Shown here one piece after another: positions 1-18,681 of a stretch of 48,636 nt of DNA. The DNA is from Actinoplanes couchii (GTDB taxonomy: Bacteria; Actinomycetota; Actinomycetes; Mycobacteriales; Micromonosporaceae), in contig NZ_BOMG01000126.1 of NCBI RefSeq assembly GCF_016862075.1, positions 1-48,636 on the forward strand, written 5' to 3'. Positions within the stretch are counted from its first letter, which is position 1. Every line of letters starts with the position of its first letter. Made by a program: the position numbers and the translations under genes. A model generated the notes under the pieces. That model did no database searches. It had not been told where the DNA came from and saw nothing but the letters and a program-made list of their open reading frames with translations.

Positions 1-1474
1 CCCGCACCGTCGGCGCACGTCGCCAGCCGCTCCGCCAACTCGGCGCGGTCGGCCGCCAGGAACGCCGCCCGGTGCGGATGAGCGGTCCGCGTGGTGGCCA
101 GCGAGTACGCCACGTCGACCGCGCTGAGGCCGGGCCGCGAGTCCAGGAATGCGGCCAGGCGCCCGGCCTGAGCGGCCAGTCCTTCCCGCGTGCGGGCGGA
201 GAGCAGCACGGGGAACGGCCCGGCTGCCTCGCCGGTGGGCGCGGGCGGTGCCGCCGGCGCCTCGCCGACGATCACGTGGCAGTTCGTCCCGCCCATGCCG
301 AACGCGCTCACCCCGGCGACGAGTGGACGGTCGCCGTCCGGCCAGGCCGACCGTTCCCGCCCGACTTCGAGGTTGAGTTCGGTCAGCGGGATCCGCGGGT
401 TCGGCGTGGCGAAGTTGAGGCTGGGCGGCACCTCGCGATGGCGTACGGCCAGGGCGGTCTTGATGAGGCCGGCCAGACCGGCCGCGCCCTCGAGGTGACC
501 GATGTTGGTCTTGACCGAGCCCACCCGGACCGGACGGGCGCCACCGCGGAACACCTCGCCGAGGCCGGCCGCTTCGATCGGGTCGCCGACCGCGGTGCCG
601 GTGCCGTGAAGCTCGACGTACTGCACCTCCCCGGCGCGCACGCCGGCCGATTCCTGCGCGGCCCGCACCACCGACGCCTGCGCGGCAGAGCTGGGCACGG
701 TGAGGCCGTCGGTGGCGCCGTCGTTGTTCACCGCGCTGCCGCGGATCACGCAGTAGATCGGGTCGCCGGCCGCCATCGCGGCGTCCAGCGTCTTCAGCAC
801 CACCACCGTGGCGCCCTCGCCGCGGACGAAACCGTTGGCCCGCGCGTCGAACGTGAAACAGCGCCCGTCCGGTGAGAGCCCGCCGAAGCTCTCGGTGATC
901 GCTGTGGACTCGGGCGCCACCATCAGGTTCACACCGGCGACCAGGGCCAGCCCGGTCTCACCACGGCGCAGGCTCTCGGCCGCCAGGTGGACCGCCACCA
1001 GCGACGACGACTGCCCCGTGTCGACCGTCAGGCTCGGCCCGCGCAGGCCCAGCGCGTACGACACCCGGTTGGCCAGCAGGCCGCGGTGCACGCCGGTCAT
1101 GGTGTGCGGGCCGAGCGCGGCCGGCCCGGCAGCCGCGGTGACGCTCGACCAGTCGTCCCACATGGCGCCGGCGAGGACCGCGGCATCGGTACCCCGCAGA
1201 CGATCGAGCGGCAGGCCGGCGTCCTCCAGCGCCTCGACGCACACCTCCAGCAGCAGCCGCTGCCGGGGATCCATGGCGGCCGCCTCGCGCGGTGTTATCC
1301 CGAAGTACGCGGCGTCGAACAGGTCCGGGCCGTCGAGAAAGCCACCCCAGGCCGGCGTGCCGGGCCGATCGGAGCGGGTGACCGCGCTGCGGCCGTCGCG
1401 CAGCAGGCGCCAGAAGGCGTCCGGGCCGTGCGCGCCGGGCAGCCGGCAGCCGATCCCGACCAGGGCGATCGCGG

Positions 1475-1478
<4 letters not shown>
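1..1478 (-). CDS. Type I polyketide synthase, N-terminal part (KSQ loading ketosynthase), cut by the window edge
   Basis: The reading frame from the ATG at 1478 is open to the left edge (about 492 residues seen). It is a ketosynthase followed by the start of the KS-AT linker; any acyltransferase and carrier domain lie outside. The active-site motif reads V-D-T-G-Q-S-S-S, so the catalytic Cys is replaced by Gln at residue 156. The two KS histidine motifs are intact (H-G-T-G-T and K-T-N-I-G-H). A Cys-to-Gln KS is the known KSQ signature of loading modules that decarboxylate a malonyl-type unit to make the starter acyl group. The start codon overlaps the NRPS stop as ATGA, so the two are probably translationally coupled. 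A crotonyl-CoA carboxylase/reductase at 17105 could supply an ethyl- or alkylmalonyl unit (inference). The KSQ call is firm; the rest of the module is unseen. Confidence 0.93.
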
Positions 1479-12254
<10,776 letters not shown>

Positions 12255-12265
<11 letters not shown>

Positions 12266-12905
12266 CGACGTCCACCTTCAGGTCAAGGTGCGTGTACATC
12301 TGCTCGGCGAGCTCGCGGTGCGTACCGCGGCCGCTGCCGGCGAACGCGGCCGCCACTTTGGCCTGCAACTCGGCCGGCTGGTCCTGGGACAGCTTGAACA
12401 TGCTCTCCACCGCGTCGACGTGGATCTCCAGTGCGCCGACGGCTGGCACGATGCGCTCGAAGTATCCGATCGAACCGGTCATGTCCCAGCCCGCCCCGAA
12501 GCGGCGCTCGAGAACCTGCACCGTGTGCTTCACCACGCGCAGCGTGGGCTCACCGGCCTCGATCAGCCGCACCACGCCGTGCGCGTGGACGACGGTGAAG
12601 TTCCACGTCGGCGCGGCGGGACTGACGCCGTAGACGGTCGGTGACACGTAGCCGCGCGGTCCCTGGAAGATCACCAGAACCCGGACACCGTCGCGGAGCG
12701 ACGCCCACAGCGGGTTCTTCCGGTTCATGTGCGTGAGGAGGGTGATTCCAGCGAGGTCGTCGTGCTCCTCGTCGGCGAGGACCACCGGCAGATGGGACGC
12801 CGACGGGGTATTCCCGGCGAGGATGAGACAGGCCAGAGGATTCGATCGCATCAGCTCGACGACGGGGCCGGCGTTCTCGATCGCGAAATTTCGGGGCACA
12901 AGCAT
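12255..12905 (-). CDS. PaiB-like FMN-binding split-barrel protein
   Basis: A 216-residue protein of the PaiB family (FMN-binding negative transcriptional regulator in databases). Recognisable parts are the N-terminal M-L-V-P-R-N-F, the central G-P-R-G-Y-V-S-P-T-V-Y followed by A-P-T-W-N-F, and the C-terminal M-F-K-L-S-Q-D-Q-P. The fold is a flavin-binding split beta-barrel. Bacillus PaiB was named as a regulator, but the fold is shared with flavin-dependent oxidoreductases, so a redox tailoring role is possible here (inference). The gene lies directly upstream of the NRPS, overlapping its start by 11 bases, and 27 bases after the TenA-like gene, so it is in the P450-NRPS-PKS transcription unit. 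No convincing Shine-Dalgarno sequence precedes the ATG. Confidence 0.85.
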
Positions 12906-12932
12906 GTGGCGTCCGATCCGTGGAGCGTGATC

Positions 12933-13583
12933 TCAGCGCTGCGAGGCGGCAAGGGTGTTCCAGAACAGCAGGTCGTAGCTCCGCAGCAGGCGGGCGTAGG
13001 ACTGCGCCGTGTCAGGTCGCCAGCCACCGGCGAGGCGGTCGGCGAGGAGGGCCGCGCCCTGCTCCAGCAGCTGGGCGTTCGGCACGCTGAGCGCGTCGAG
13101 GAAGGCGGCGGACGCATCATCCAGGCCATGGTGCTGTCGCAGCGCCTTGGCCAGCCCGGCGAACCCCTGGCACCAGTGGGGGAGGTTGGCGAGCAGGCCG
13201 AAGACGACGTCCGCCGGGTCGGCGTTGAGCGCGAGCCAGCCGACGTACGACGGGTAGGCGCGGCACAGTGCGTCAGCCTCGGCGCTCAACGGCGGCGCGG
13301 TCTCCCGGTACGCGCTCGCGAGCGCCGGAAGGGCGGCCAGGCCCATCGTCTCGCCCATCGCGAGGCCGAGAAAAAACTGGCGCTCCGCGGCCGAGCGGCC
13401 GGCCAGAGTGAGGAAGCTGCCCTGATCGCTGGTGAAGATGACGGTCTCGGCGGCGACGTAGGCGAGCATCGTGGGCCGGGCGAGTTCACCCCGGGTGGCC
13501 AGTTCGACGAAGGTGTTGTCGCCCGGAGCTGGCACGAACTGGTCGGTGGCGGCCGCAAGCATCTGCCGCACATGGTCCGTCAT
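12933..13583 (-). CDS. TenA/haem-oxygenase-fold protein
   Basis: A 216-residue, all-helical protein resembling the TenA/thiaminase II group: an N-terminal helix, a segment around residues 35-60 (T-M-L-A-Y-V-A-A-E-T), then helices ending in L-L-F-W-N-T-L. TenA proteins hydrolyse thiamin breakdown products, but many members of this haem-oxygenase-like superfamily act in secondary metabolism, some as di-iron oxygenases. I cannot see a clear set of metal ligands, so the activity is open. A strong ribosome-binding site (G-rich, GGGGGAAGGA) lies just upstream of the ATG. It sits between the P450 and the PaiB-like gene in one leftward operon, which argues for a tailoring role rather than vitamin salvage (inference). 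Confidence 0.75.
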   Translation of the reverse strand: MTDHVRQMLAAATDQFVPAPGDNTFVELATRGELARPTMLAYVAAETVIFTSDQGSFLTLAGRSAAERQFFLGLAMGETMGLAALPALASAYRETAPPLSAEADALCRAYPSYVGWLALNADPADVVFGLLANLPHWCQGFAGLAKALRQHHGLDDASAAFLDALSVPNAQLLEQGAALLADRLAGGWRPDTAQSYARLLRSYDLLFWNTLAASQR

Positions 13584-13632
13584 GGTGTTTCCTTCCCCCG
13601 TTTGTTGTTCCGTGGTGCTGTCGTGCGGGCGG

Positions 13633-14916
13633 TCAGGCCATGGCCGCTCCGGCGACGGGCTGCCGGACGGGCAGCGTGGTCATGCCCCGGACCACCCGCG
13701 TCGGCCGGCGCTGCGCACCTTCGGCGAGCTGTAGATCGGGGAACTTCCGCAGCAGCACTCGCAGCGTCGCCGCGGCCTCGATGCGGGCCAGACCGGCGCC
13801 GACGCAGAGGTGGATACCGTCGCCGAAGGTCAGGTGTTTACGGCTGTTGGGCCGGGTGATGTCGAGCTCGGCGGCATCGTCGCCGAAAACGCGGGGATCC
13901 CGGTTGGCCCCGGCGACCACGACGAACACCGGCGCATCGGCCGGGATCTCGACGCCGCCCATGGTCACCGGCTCGGTGGTGACTCGCAGCAGGTACTGGA
14001 CGGGAGCGTCCCAGCGCAGTACTTCCTCGACGGCACCAGAGATCAGCTCTGGGTCGGCCAACAGCCGCTGCCGCACGCCCTCGTTGCCGAGCACGGTCAG
14101 GACGCAGTTGCCGATGAGGTTGACAGTCGTCTCGAACCCCGCGCCGAGCAGTACACCGCAGGTGGCGATCATCTCGTCGCCGGTGAGCGGCTCGCCTTCG
14201 GGCGCGGCCTGCACCATGAAGCTGACCAGGTCGTCGCCCGGATCCGTGGTGCGCTTGTCGATCAAATCGTTGAAGAAGTCGCGCATCTCGATCAGCATCT
14301 GCCGGAAGTCGCGCAGGTCGCTCATCGTCCGAATGCCGTCGACCGAGGTGCCGATGATGCCACCCCAGCGCCGGAAGTCCTCGTAGTTGTCCTCGCCGAT
14401 ACCGAAGAAGGCGGCGATCACCCGGATCGGCACCCGGACGGACAGATCGTTGACCGCGTCCCAGCTGCCCCGGCGGCCGAGGTCGTCGAGGAGTTCCTCG
14501 AGCATGGCCTCGATCGTCTCGGTGCGCTGCCGGATGGCCCGGGGCGAGAACCACGGCGCCACCATGCGGCGCAGGCGGGTGTGGTCGGGCGGGTCCATCG
14601 ACAGGAACGAGTCGTCCATCGGCACGATGAGCCTCCGGCCCTCGTCGTCGTGGACGGTGGTGTCGATCGGCTTGTGCTTGGCCACCGCGAAGGAGCCGAA
14701 CCGCTTACTGTCGGAGAGGATCGCGGACGCCATGGCGTGATCGCAGGTGGCGAAGGCACCGATGCTGCCTTTCACTATCTCGCCACCAAATCTGATGCGT
14801 TCATAAATGGGGTACGGATCTTCCTCGGGTCGCCTCGAAATAAGACGGGCAACCGGATCTCCGGTCCGGGAAAGCAACCCCAACATCGAGCGAGAAATGA
14901 ACATCTTCGTGGCCAT
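13633..14916 (-). CDS. Cytochrome P450 monooxygenase
   Basis: A soluble bacterial class P450 of about 427 residues. The haem-binding loop reads F-G-D-G-I-H-L-C-V-G-A-G-L-A-R with the axial Cys near residue 371. The I-helix has A-G-F-E-T-T, and the K-helix E-x-x-R is E-V-L-R. All are intact, so an active oxygenase is expected, using electrons from ferredoxin partners encoded elsewhere. I prefer the ATG at 14916, which has a GGGGGG run about eight bases upstream, over the ATG at 14937, which has no ribosome-binding site. It is the first gene of the leftward operon to the TenA-like, PaiB-like, NRPS and PKS genes, so it probably hydroxylates the peptide-polyketide product or a carrier-bound amino acid. 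Confidence 0.96.
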   Translation of the reverse strand: MATKMFISRSMLGLLSRTGDPVARLISRRPEEDPYPIYERIRFGGEIVKGSIGAFATCDHAMASAILSDSKRFGSFAVAKHKPIDTTVHDDEGRRLIVPMDDSFLSMDPPDHTRLRRMVAPWFSPRAIRQRTETIEAMLEELLDDLGRRGSWDAVNDLSVRVPIRVIAAFFGIGEDNYEDFRRWGGIIGTSVDGIRTMSDLRDFRQMLIEMRDFFNDLIDKRTTDPGDDLVSFMVQAAPEGEPLTGDEMIATCGVLLGAGFETTVNLIGNCVLTVLGNEGVRQRLLADPELISGAVEEVLRWDAPVQYLLRVTTEPVTMGGVEIPADAPVFVVVAGANRDPRVFGDDAAELDITRPNSRKHLTFGDGIHLCVGAGLARIEAAATLRVLLRKFPDLQLAEGAQRRPTRVVRGMTTLPVRQPVAGAAMA

Positions 14917-14934
14917 TCCGGCCGCCCCCCACGC

Positions 14935-14961
14935 CATGCAACCGAGACTGCAAGTTGCATG
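14935..14961. promoter_or_regulatory. Inverted repeat over the P450 leader
   Basis: Arms CATGCAA (14935-14941) and TTGCATG (14955-14961) are perfect inverted repeats. A second short pair, TGACA-CGGA-TGTCA (14960-14973), abuts it and runs up to the CRP-type site. Together they make 55 bases of stacked dyad symmetry upstream of the P450 gene, suggestive of operators or a leader hairpin. The arms are short, so chance is not excluded. Confidence 0.35.
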
Positions 14962-14974
14962 ACACGGATGTCAA

Positions 14975-14990
14975 TGTGACCCAGATCACA
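14975..14990. promoter_or_regulatory. Perfect CRP-type operator in the divergent promoter region
   Basis: TGTGA, six bases, TCACA: a perfect 16-base match to the CRP/FNR-family consensus (TGTGA-N6-TCACA; actinobacterial CRP sites are GTG-N6-CAC). On the minus strand it lies just upstream of a perfect TTGACA (14974-14969), a candidate -35 box for the P450 operon. The operator centre is then about 11 bases from the centre of that box, near the class II activator position. The -10 box is not convincing. Confidence 0.6.
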
Positions 14991-15471
14991 TAAATTCTCC
15001 CGCCCGGCCCGGCATCCGAAACGTCAAGAGAGATCGACGCGCGTGATCCATAGCCGGCGAGTGCGGGGTGCGGCACCGGAAGCCCGGCAGACCGGAACGA
15101 CCAGATGGAAGTCGCGCCGGCAGGCACCACCGCAACCACGGTCACACCGCCCTCAAGATGACCATCACCCGAAGTGGACCAAAACACGAGTCCGCTCGTG
15201 GTTAACGTCTAAGCAGGTCGAAGCCGCTAGGGGCAACCCCTTAAAGCAGCCGATGATCGATCCTTGACGATCAAGGGGTTGCACCCGGAAGGCATCGATG
15301 GTCTATCGTGACTGAAGCGCAGGGAGACGATCATCTACCCGCCGAGCGGTTCGCCAGAGACGGCCACCACTCACGGAGGCGGCTCCAGGAAGCTCCCGCA
15401 TTCGTCGAATGAATATGCATTCACCGTTGGCGCCGAGGCCGCGGTAAAACTCTTCGTATACGTAGCGTTAC
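14991..15471. promoter_or_regulatory. Divergent intergenic region between the P450 and methyltransferase operons
   Basis: About 480 bases without a convincing gene. It holds three dyads: CACGAG-TCCG-CTCGTG (15185-15200); CAACCCCTT (15234-15242) with AAGGGGTTG (15273-15281), enclosing CCTTGA-CGA-TCAAGG (15262-15276); and TGAAT-ATGC-ATTCA (15410-15423). Just before the ATG at 15472 there is a TACGTA (15459-15464) in the position of a -10 box, and no Shine-Dalgarno sequence, so the rightward operon may start as a leaderless mRNA. Short frames here show no protein-like composition. Confidence 0.5.
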
Positions 15472-16344
15472 ATGAATAAGAGAATCCGTGCGCCATCCCG
15501 GGGGAGCGTGAAATCGTTGGCCGATCCTCATCATGACGACCTGGCCGTAGTCGACTACTACGACATTGTCGGCCCCGTCATGCAGAAACTGTGGGACGAC
15601 AATTTCCATTTCGGGTACTGGGACGGCCCCGGCGACACCAGCTCCGTCGCGGCGGCGACCGACCGATTCACCGACCTGGTGATCGGCCGGCTCGAGGCCG
15701 CCCCCGGCAGCCGCGTCCTAGACCTGGGCTGCGGCATCGGCAAGCCGGCCTTGCGCCTGGCTCGCGCCGTTGAGGTCGAGGTCGTCGGCATCACCATCAG
15801 CGCCGGTCAGGTAGAGCAAGCCAACGACCGGGCCCGGCGGGAGGGCCTGGCCGATCGGGTGAGCTTCCAGGTGGCCGACGGCACCGGCATGCCGTTCGCC
15901 GACGACTCGTTCGACGCCGTCCTGGCATTCGAGTCGATCCTGCACATGGACCGCGACCGGGCACTGCGTGAGGTGAGCCGGGTGCTGCGGCCGGGCGGCC
16001 GGCTGGTCGCGACCGACCTGGTGGAGCGTGCCGATCCCGATCAGGTGACGGCGCCGGCGAACGCCACGTTCACCCCGCTGCCGTTGCTGGCGCAGTATCG
16101 GCGGCTACTGAAGGACACCGGGCTAGAGCCGGTCGAGCTGCTGGATCTGACCGCCAACACGGTGCATCTCTCCCTGGCCCGGATGATGAACGCCTCCCCG
16201 GAGGACCAAGCGGCCTTCGCGACCGCCATGGCCCCGGCTGAGCAGCAGGCCGTCGCCGCGGCCAACATGCCGCTCAGTGCCGCCGCCGACCTGGGCTGCC
16301 TGCTGTTCGTCGCCACCGCCGCACCGGCCGGGGGCCGATCGTGA
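15472..16344 (+). CDS. SAM-dependent methyltransferase (class I, UbiE/RebM-like)
   Basis: A 290-residue class I methyltransferase. SAM-binding motif I is V-L-D-L-G-C-G-I-G (residues 82-90), followed by a V-V-G-I-T-I-S motif II, the acidic A-D-G-T-G-M-P-F, and the V-L-R-P-G-G-R post-motif. The order resembles small-molecule O-, N- and C-methyltransferases of antibiotic clusters. The ATG at 15472 has no ribosome-binding site (possibly leaderless); a GTG at 15508 is an alternative start with G-rich sequence only two bases upstream. It is the first gene of the eight-gene rightward operon, and its stop overlaps the thioesterase start (GTGA), so it is likely a tailoring enzyme for the NRPS-PKS product. 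Confidence 0.92.
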   Translation: MNKRIRAPSRGSVKSLADPHHDDLAVVDYYDIVGPVMQKLWDDNFHFGYWDGPGDTSSVAAATDRFTDLVIGRLEAAPGSRVLDLGCGIGKPALRLARAVEVEVVGITISAGQVEQANDRARREGLADRVSFQVADGTGMPFADDSFDAVLAFESILHMDRDRALREVSRVLRPGGRLVATDLVERADPDQVTAPANATFTPLPLLAQYRRLLKDTGLEPVELLDLTANTVHLSLARMMNASPEDQAAFATAMAPAEQQAVAAANMPLSAAADLGCLLFVATAAPAGGRS

Positions 16345-17108
16345 CCGGTGTGCCGCGCATCTCCGATGCGGACCTGTGGATCCGTTCCTACCACCCGGCC
16401 GCCACGGCTACCACGAAGCTGGTCTGTCTGCCGCACGCCGGCGGCTCCGCCAGCTACTTCTTCCCCGTCTCAGCCCGGCTGAGCCCGGCGGTGCAGGTAC
16501 TGGCGGTGCAATACCCCGGGCGTCAGGACCGTCGCGGCGAGCGGTGCATCAAATCGATCGCCGAACTGGCCGACGCCCTCGTCCCTTACGTGCTGGCCCA
16601 AGCCGACCGGCCGCTGGCGCTCTTCGGCCACAGCATGGGCGCCTCGCTCGCCTTCGAGCTCGCCCAGCGGCTCGAGGACCGGGCCGTCATACCGCTGGCC
16701 CTGTTCGTCAGCGGCCGGCGGGCACCCTCCCGTCACCACGTCGAGACCACTCACCAACTCGACGACGAGGGCCTACTCCGCGAGATGCGGGCACTCGGCG
16801 GCACCCATGCGTCGCTGCTCGTCGACGACGAGTTGATCCGGATGGCGCTGCCGGCGATCCGGGGTGACTACACAGCCGCCGAGACGTACCGGTGGGTGCC
16901 GGGCCCGCCGTTGCGGACACCGATCCACGTCTACACCGGGCGTTCGGACCCGCGGGTGACCCTCGACGAGGCCTCGGCCTGGCGCGAGCACACGACGGCG
17001 GGCTTCTCGCTGACCCCGTACAGCGGCGGGCACTTCTTTTTGAACGATCACGCAGCACAGATCACCGAAGCGATCGGCCGGGTCATCACCGCCGGCGTCT
17101 CTCCATGA
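16341..17108 (+). CDS. Type II thioesterase
   Basis: A 255-residue alpha/beta hydrolase of the external (type II) thioesterase family. It has the conserved N-terminal L-P-H-A-G-G-S-A, the Y-P-G-R-Q motif, the nucleophile elbow G-H-S-M-G with Ser98, and the C-terminal G-G-H-F-F histidine. Such enzymes clear misprimed or stalled acyl groups from PKS and NRPS carrier domains. The GTG start overlaps the previous stop, and the stop overlaps the next gene as ATGA, giving coupled translation with the methyltransferase and the reductase. No integral thioesterase domain is seen in the NRPS; one may lie on the unseen PKS. Confidence 0.95.
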   Translation: MTGVPRISDADLWIRSYHPAATATTKLVCLPHAGGSASYFFPVSARLSPAVQVLAVQYPGRQDRRGERCIKSIAELADALVPYVLAQADRPLALFGHSMGASLAFELAQRLEDRAVIPLALFVSGRRAPSRHHVETTHQLDDEGLLREMRALGGTHASLLVDDELIRMALPAIRGDYTAAETYRWVPGPPLRTPIHVYTGRSDPRVTLDEASAWREHTTAGFSLTPYSGGHFFLNDHAAQITEAIGRVITAGVSP

Positions 17109-18436
17109 TCCCCGGGTTCGCGGAGACACTCGAGCAGGCCACGTCACCCGGCGAGGTCGCCGCGCTGCCGGTGCCCGGCAGCTACCGCGCCGCCGTCCTG
17201 CTCAAGGACGAGCAGACGATGTTCGACGGTGTCCCGGTCCGGGACCGCAAGCCTGCCGACTCCCTGCACGTCCGGCAGGTTCCGACACCGGATCCGGGCC
17301 CGGGCGAGGCGCTGATCGCAGTGATGGCCAGCGCGGTCAACTACAACACCGTGTGGAGCGCGCTGTTCACCCCGGTGCCCACCTTCGCGATGCTCGAACG
17401 ATACGCACGCACAGGGGGTTCGGCGGCCCGGCACGACCTGCCGTACCACGTGGTCGGCTCGGACCTCGCCGGAGTCGTGCTGCGGACCGGCCCCGGGGTG
17501 CGGCGCTGGCGGGCCGGCGACAGGGTGGTCGCGCACTGTCTGTCGGTGGAGCTGGAGGATGCTGCCGGTCACGACGACAGCATGCTCGATCCCGAGCAGC
17601 GCATCTGGGGCTACGAGACGAATTTCGGCGGCCTGGCCGAGTTGGCCCTCGTCAAGGCCAACCAGCTCATGCCGAAGGCAGCCCACCTGACCTGGGTCGA
17701 GGCCGCCTCGCCCGGCCTGGTCAACTCGACGGTGTACCGCCAGCTCGTCTCCCACCACGGCGCCGGCATGAAGCTGGGCGACAACGTGCTGATCTGGGGC
17801 GCCGCCGGCGGCCTGGGCTCGTACGCCGTCCAGTACGCCTTGGCCGCCGGCGCGACTCCGATCTGTGTGGTCTCCAGCGAAAGCAAGGCCGAGGTGTGCC
17901 GGCGCATGGGCGCCGAGGCCGTCATCGACCGCGAGGCCGAGGGCTACCGCTTCTGGAGCGATGAACACACCCCGAACACCCGCGAATGGCGCCGCTTCGG
18001 TTCCCGCATCCGCGACCTGACCGGCGGGGAGGACGTCGACATCGTCTTCGAGCACCCGGGCCGGGAGACCTTCGGCGCCTCCGTCTACGTCGCCCGCCGC
18101 GGCGGCACCGTCGTCACCTGTGCGTCCACGAGCGGCTATCAGCACCAGTTCGACAACCGCTACCTCTGGATGAACGTGAAGCGCATCCTCGGCTCGCACT
18201 TCGCCAACTACCACGAGGCCTGGCAGGCCAACCGCCTCATCCTCCGCGGCCGCGTGCATCCCACCCTGTCCACGGTGTACGCCCTGGACGACGTCGGCCG
18301 GGCCGTCGACGACCTGCACCACAACCGCCACAAGGGAAAGGTGGGGGTCCTGTGCCTGTCCCCCACTGAGGACCGCGGCGTCACCGATCCCGCCACGCGC
18401 GATCACCACCTGACCGCCATCAACCGTTTTCGCTGA
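17105..18436 (+). CDS. ccr: Crotonyl-CoA carboxylase/reductase
   Basis: A 443-residue medium-chain reductase. CCR reductively carboxylates crotonyl-CoA (or longer enoyl-CoAs) with NADPH and CO2 to ethylmalonyl-CoA or another alkylmalonyl-CoA extender unit. Family motifs are visible: N-Y-N-T-V-W near the CO2-binding Asn, a G-x-x-G-x-x-G Rossmann loop (G-A-A-G-G-L-G), and S-H-F-A-N-Y-H-E-A-W near the C terminus with the expected His. In the segment W-G-Y-E-T-N-F the residue before Glu is Tyr, where I recall Phe as usual in CCRs. The ATG at 17105 overlaps the thioesterase stop (ATGA), which fixes the start although the frame is open further upstream. In this context it supplies the PKS, possibly its KSQ loading module. 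Confidence 0.95.
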   Translation: MIPGFAETLEQATSPGEVAALPVPGSYRAAVLLKDEQTMFDGVPVRDRKPADSLHVRQVPTPDPGPGEALIAVMASAVNYNTVWSALFTPVPTFAMLERYARTGGSAARHDLPYHVVGSDLAGVVLRTGPGVRRWRAGDRVVAHCLSVELEDAAGHDDSMLDPEQRIWGYETNFGGLAELALVKANQLMPKAAHLTWVEAASPGLVNSTVYRQLVSHHGAGMKLGDNVLIWGAAGGLGSYAVQYALAAGATPICVVSSESKAEVCRRMGAEAVIDREAEGYRFWSDEHTPNTREWRRFGSRIRDLTGGEDVDIVFEHPGRETFGASVYVARRGGTVVTCASTSGYQHQFDNRYLWMNVKRILGSHFANYHEAWQANRLILRGRVHPTLSTVYALDDVGRAVDDLHHNRHKGKVGVLCLSPTEDRGVTDPATRDHHLTAINRFR

Positions 18437-18453
18437 CACCGGAGGCGCTGCTC

Positions 18454-18636
18454 GTGCCGAACACCCGTCACGCCGTCCTGATCAACCACGAGGAGCAGTA
18501 CTCGCTCTGGCCGGAGTCCGCCGAACTCCCACCAGGCTGGCACGACACCGGCGTCCACGGCAGCAAGGAGGAGTGCCTGGCCCACATCGACCGGGTGTGG
18601 ACGGACATGCGCCCCCTCTCTCTGCGCCAGGATTGA
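18454..18636 (+). CDS. mbtH: MbtH-like protein
   Basis: A 60-residue MbtH-family protein: N-H-E-E-Q-Y-S-L-W-P, then P-P-G-W, then C-L-x-H-I-x-x-x-W-T-D-M-R-P-L-S-L-R, with the expected conserved tryptophans. MbtH proteins bind adenylation domains and are needed for solubility or activity of many actinobacterial NRPSs, so the partner is most likely the NRPS at 1475-12265. The GTG start follows a GGAGG about seven bases upstream. It lies 17 bases after the reductase stop in the same operon. Confidence 0.96.
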   Translation: MPNTRHAVLINHEEQYSLWPESAELPPGWHDTGVHGSKEECLAHIDRVWTDMRPLSLRQD

Positions 18637-18681
18637 CGGATACGGATTGCCGATTCCCCATAGATCGATAGTCTTGAGCTC

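Noticed and set aside
13810..14979. Plus-strand frame opposite the P450
   Set aside because: The P450 motifs are complete on the minus strand, so this is a shadow frame.
14801..15187. Minus-strand frame across the divergent promoter region
   Set aside because: Overlaps the P450 start in another frame, has no ribosome-binding site, and covers the CRP-type operator and hairpins.
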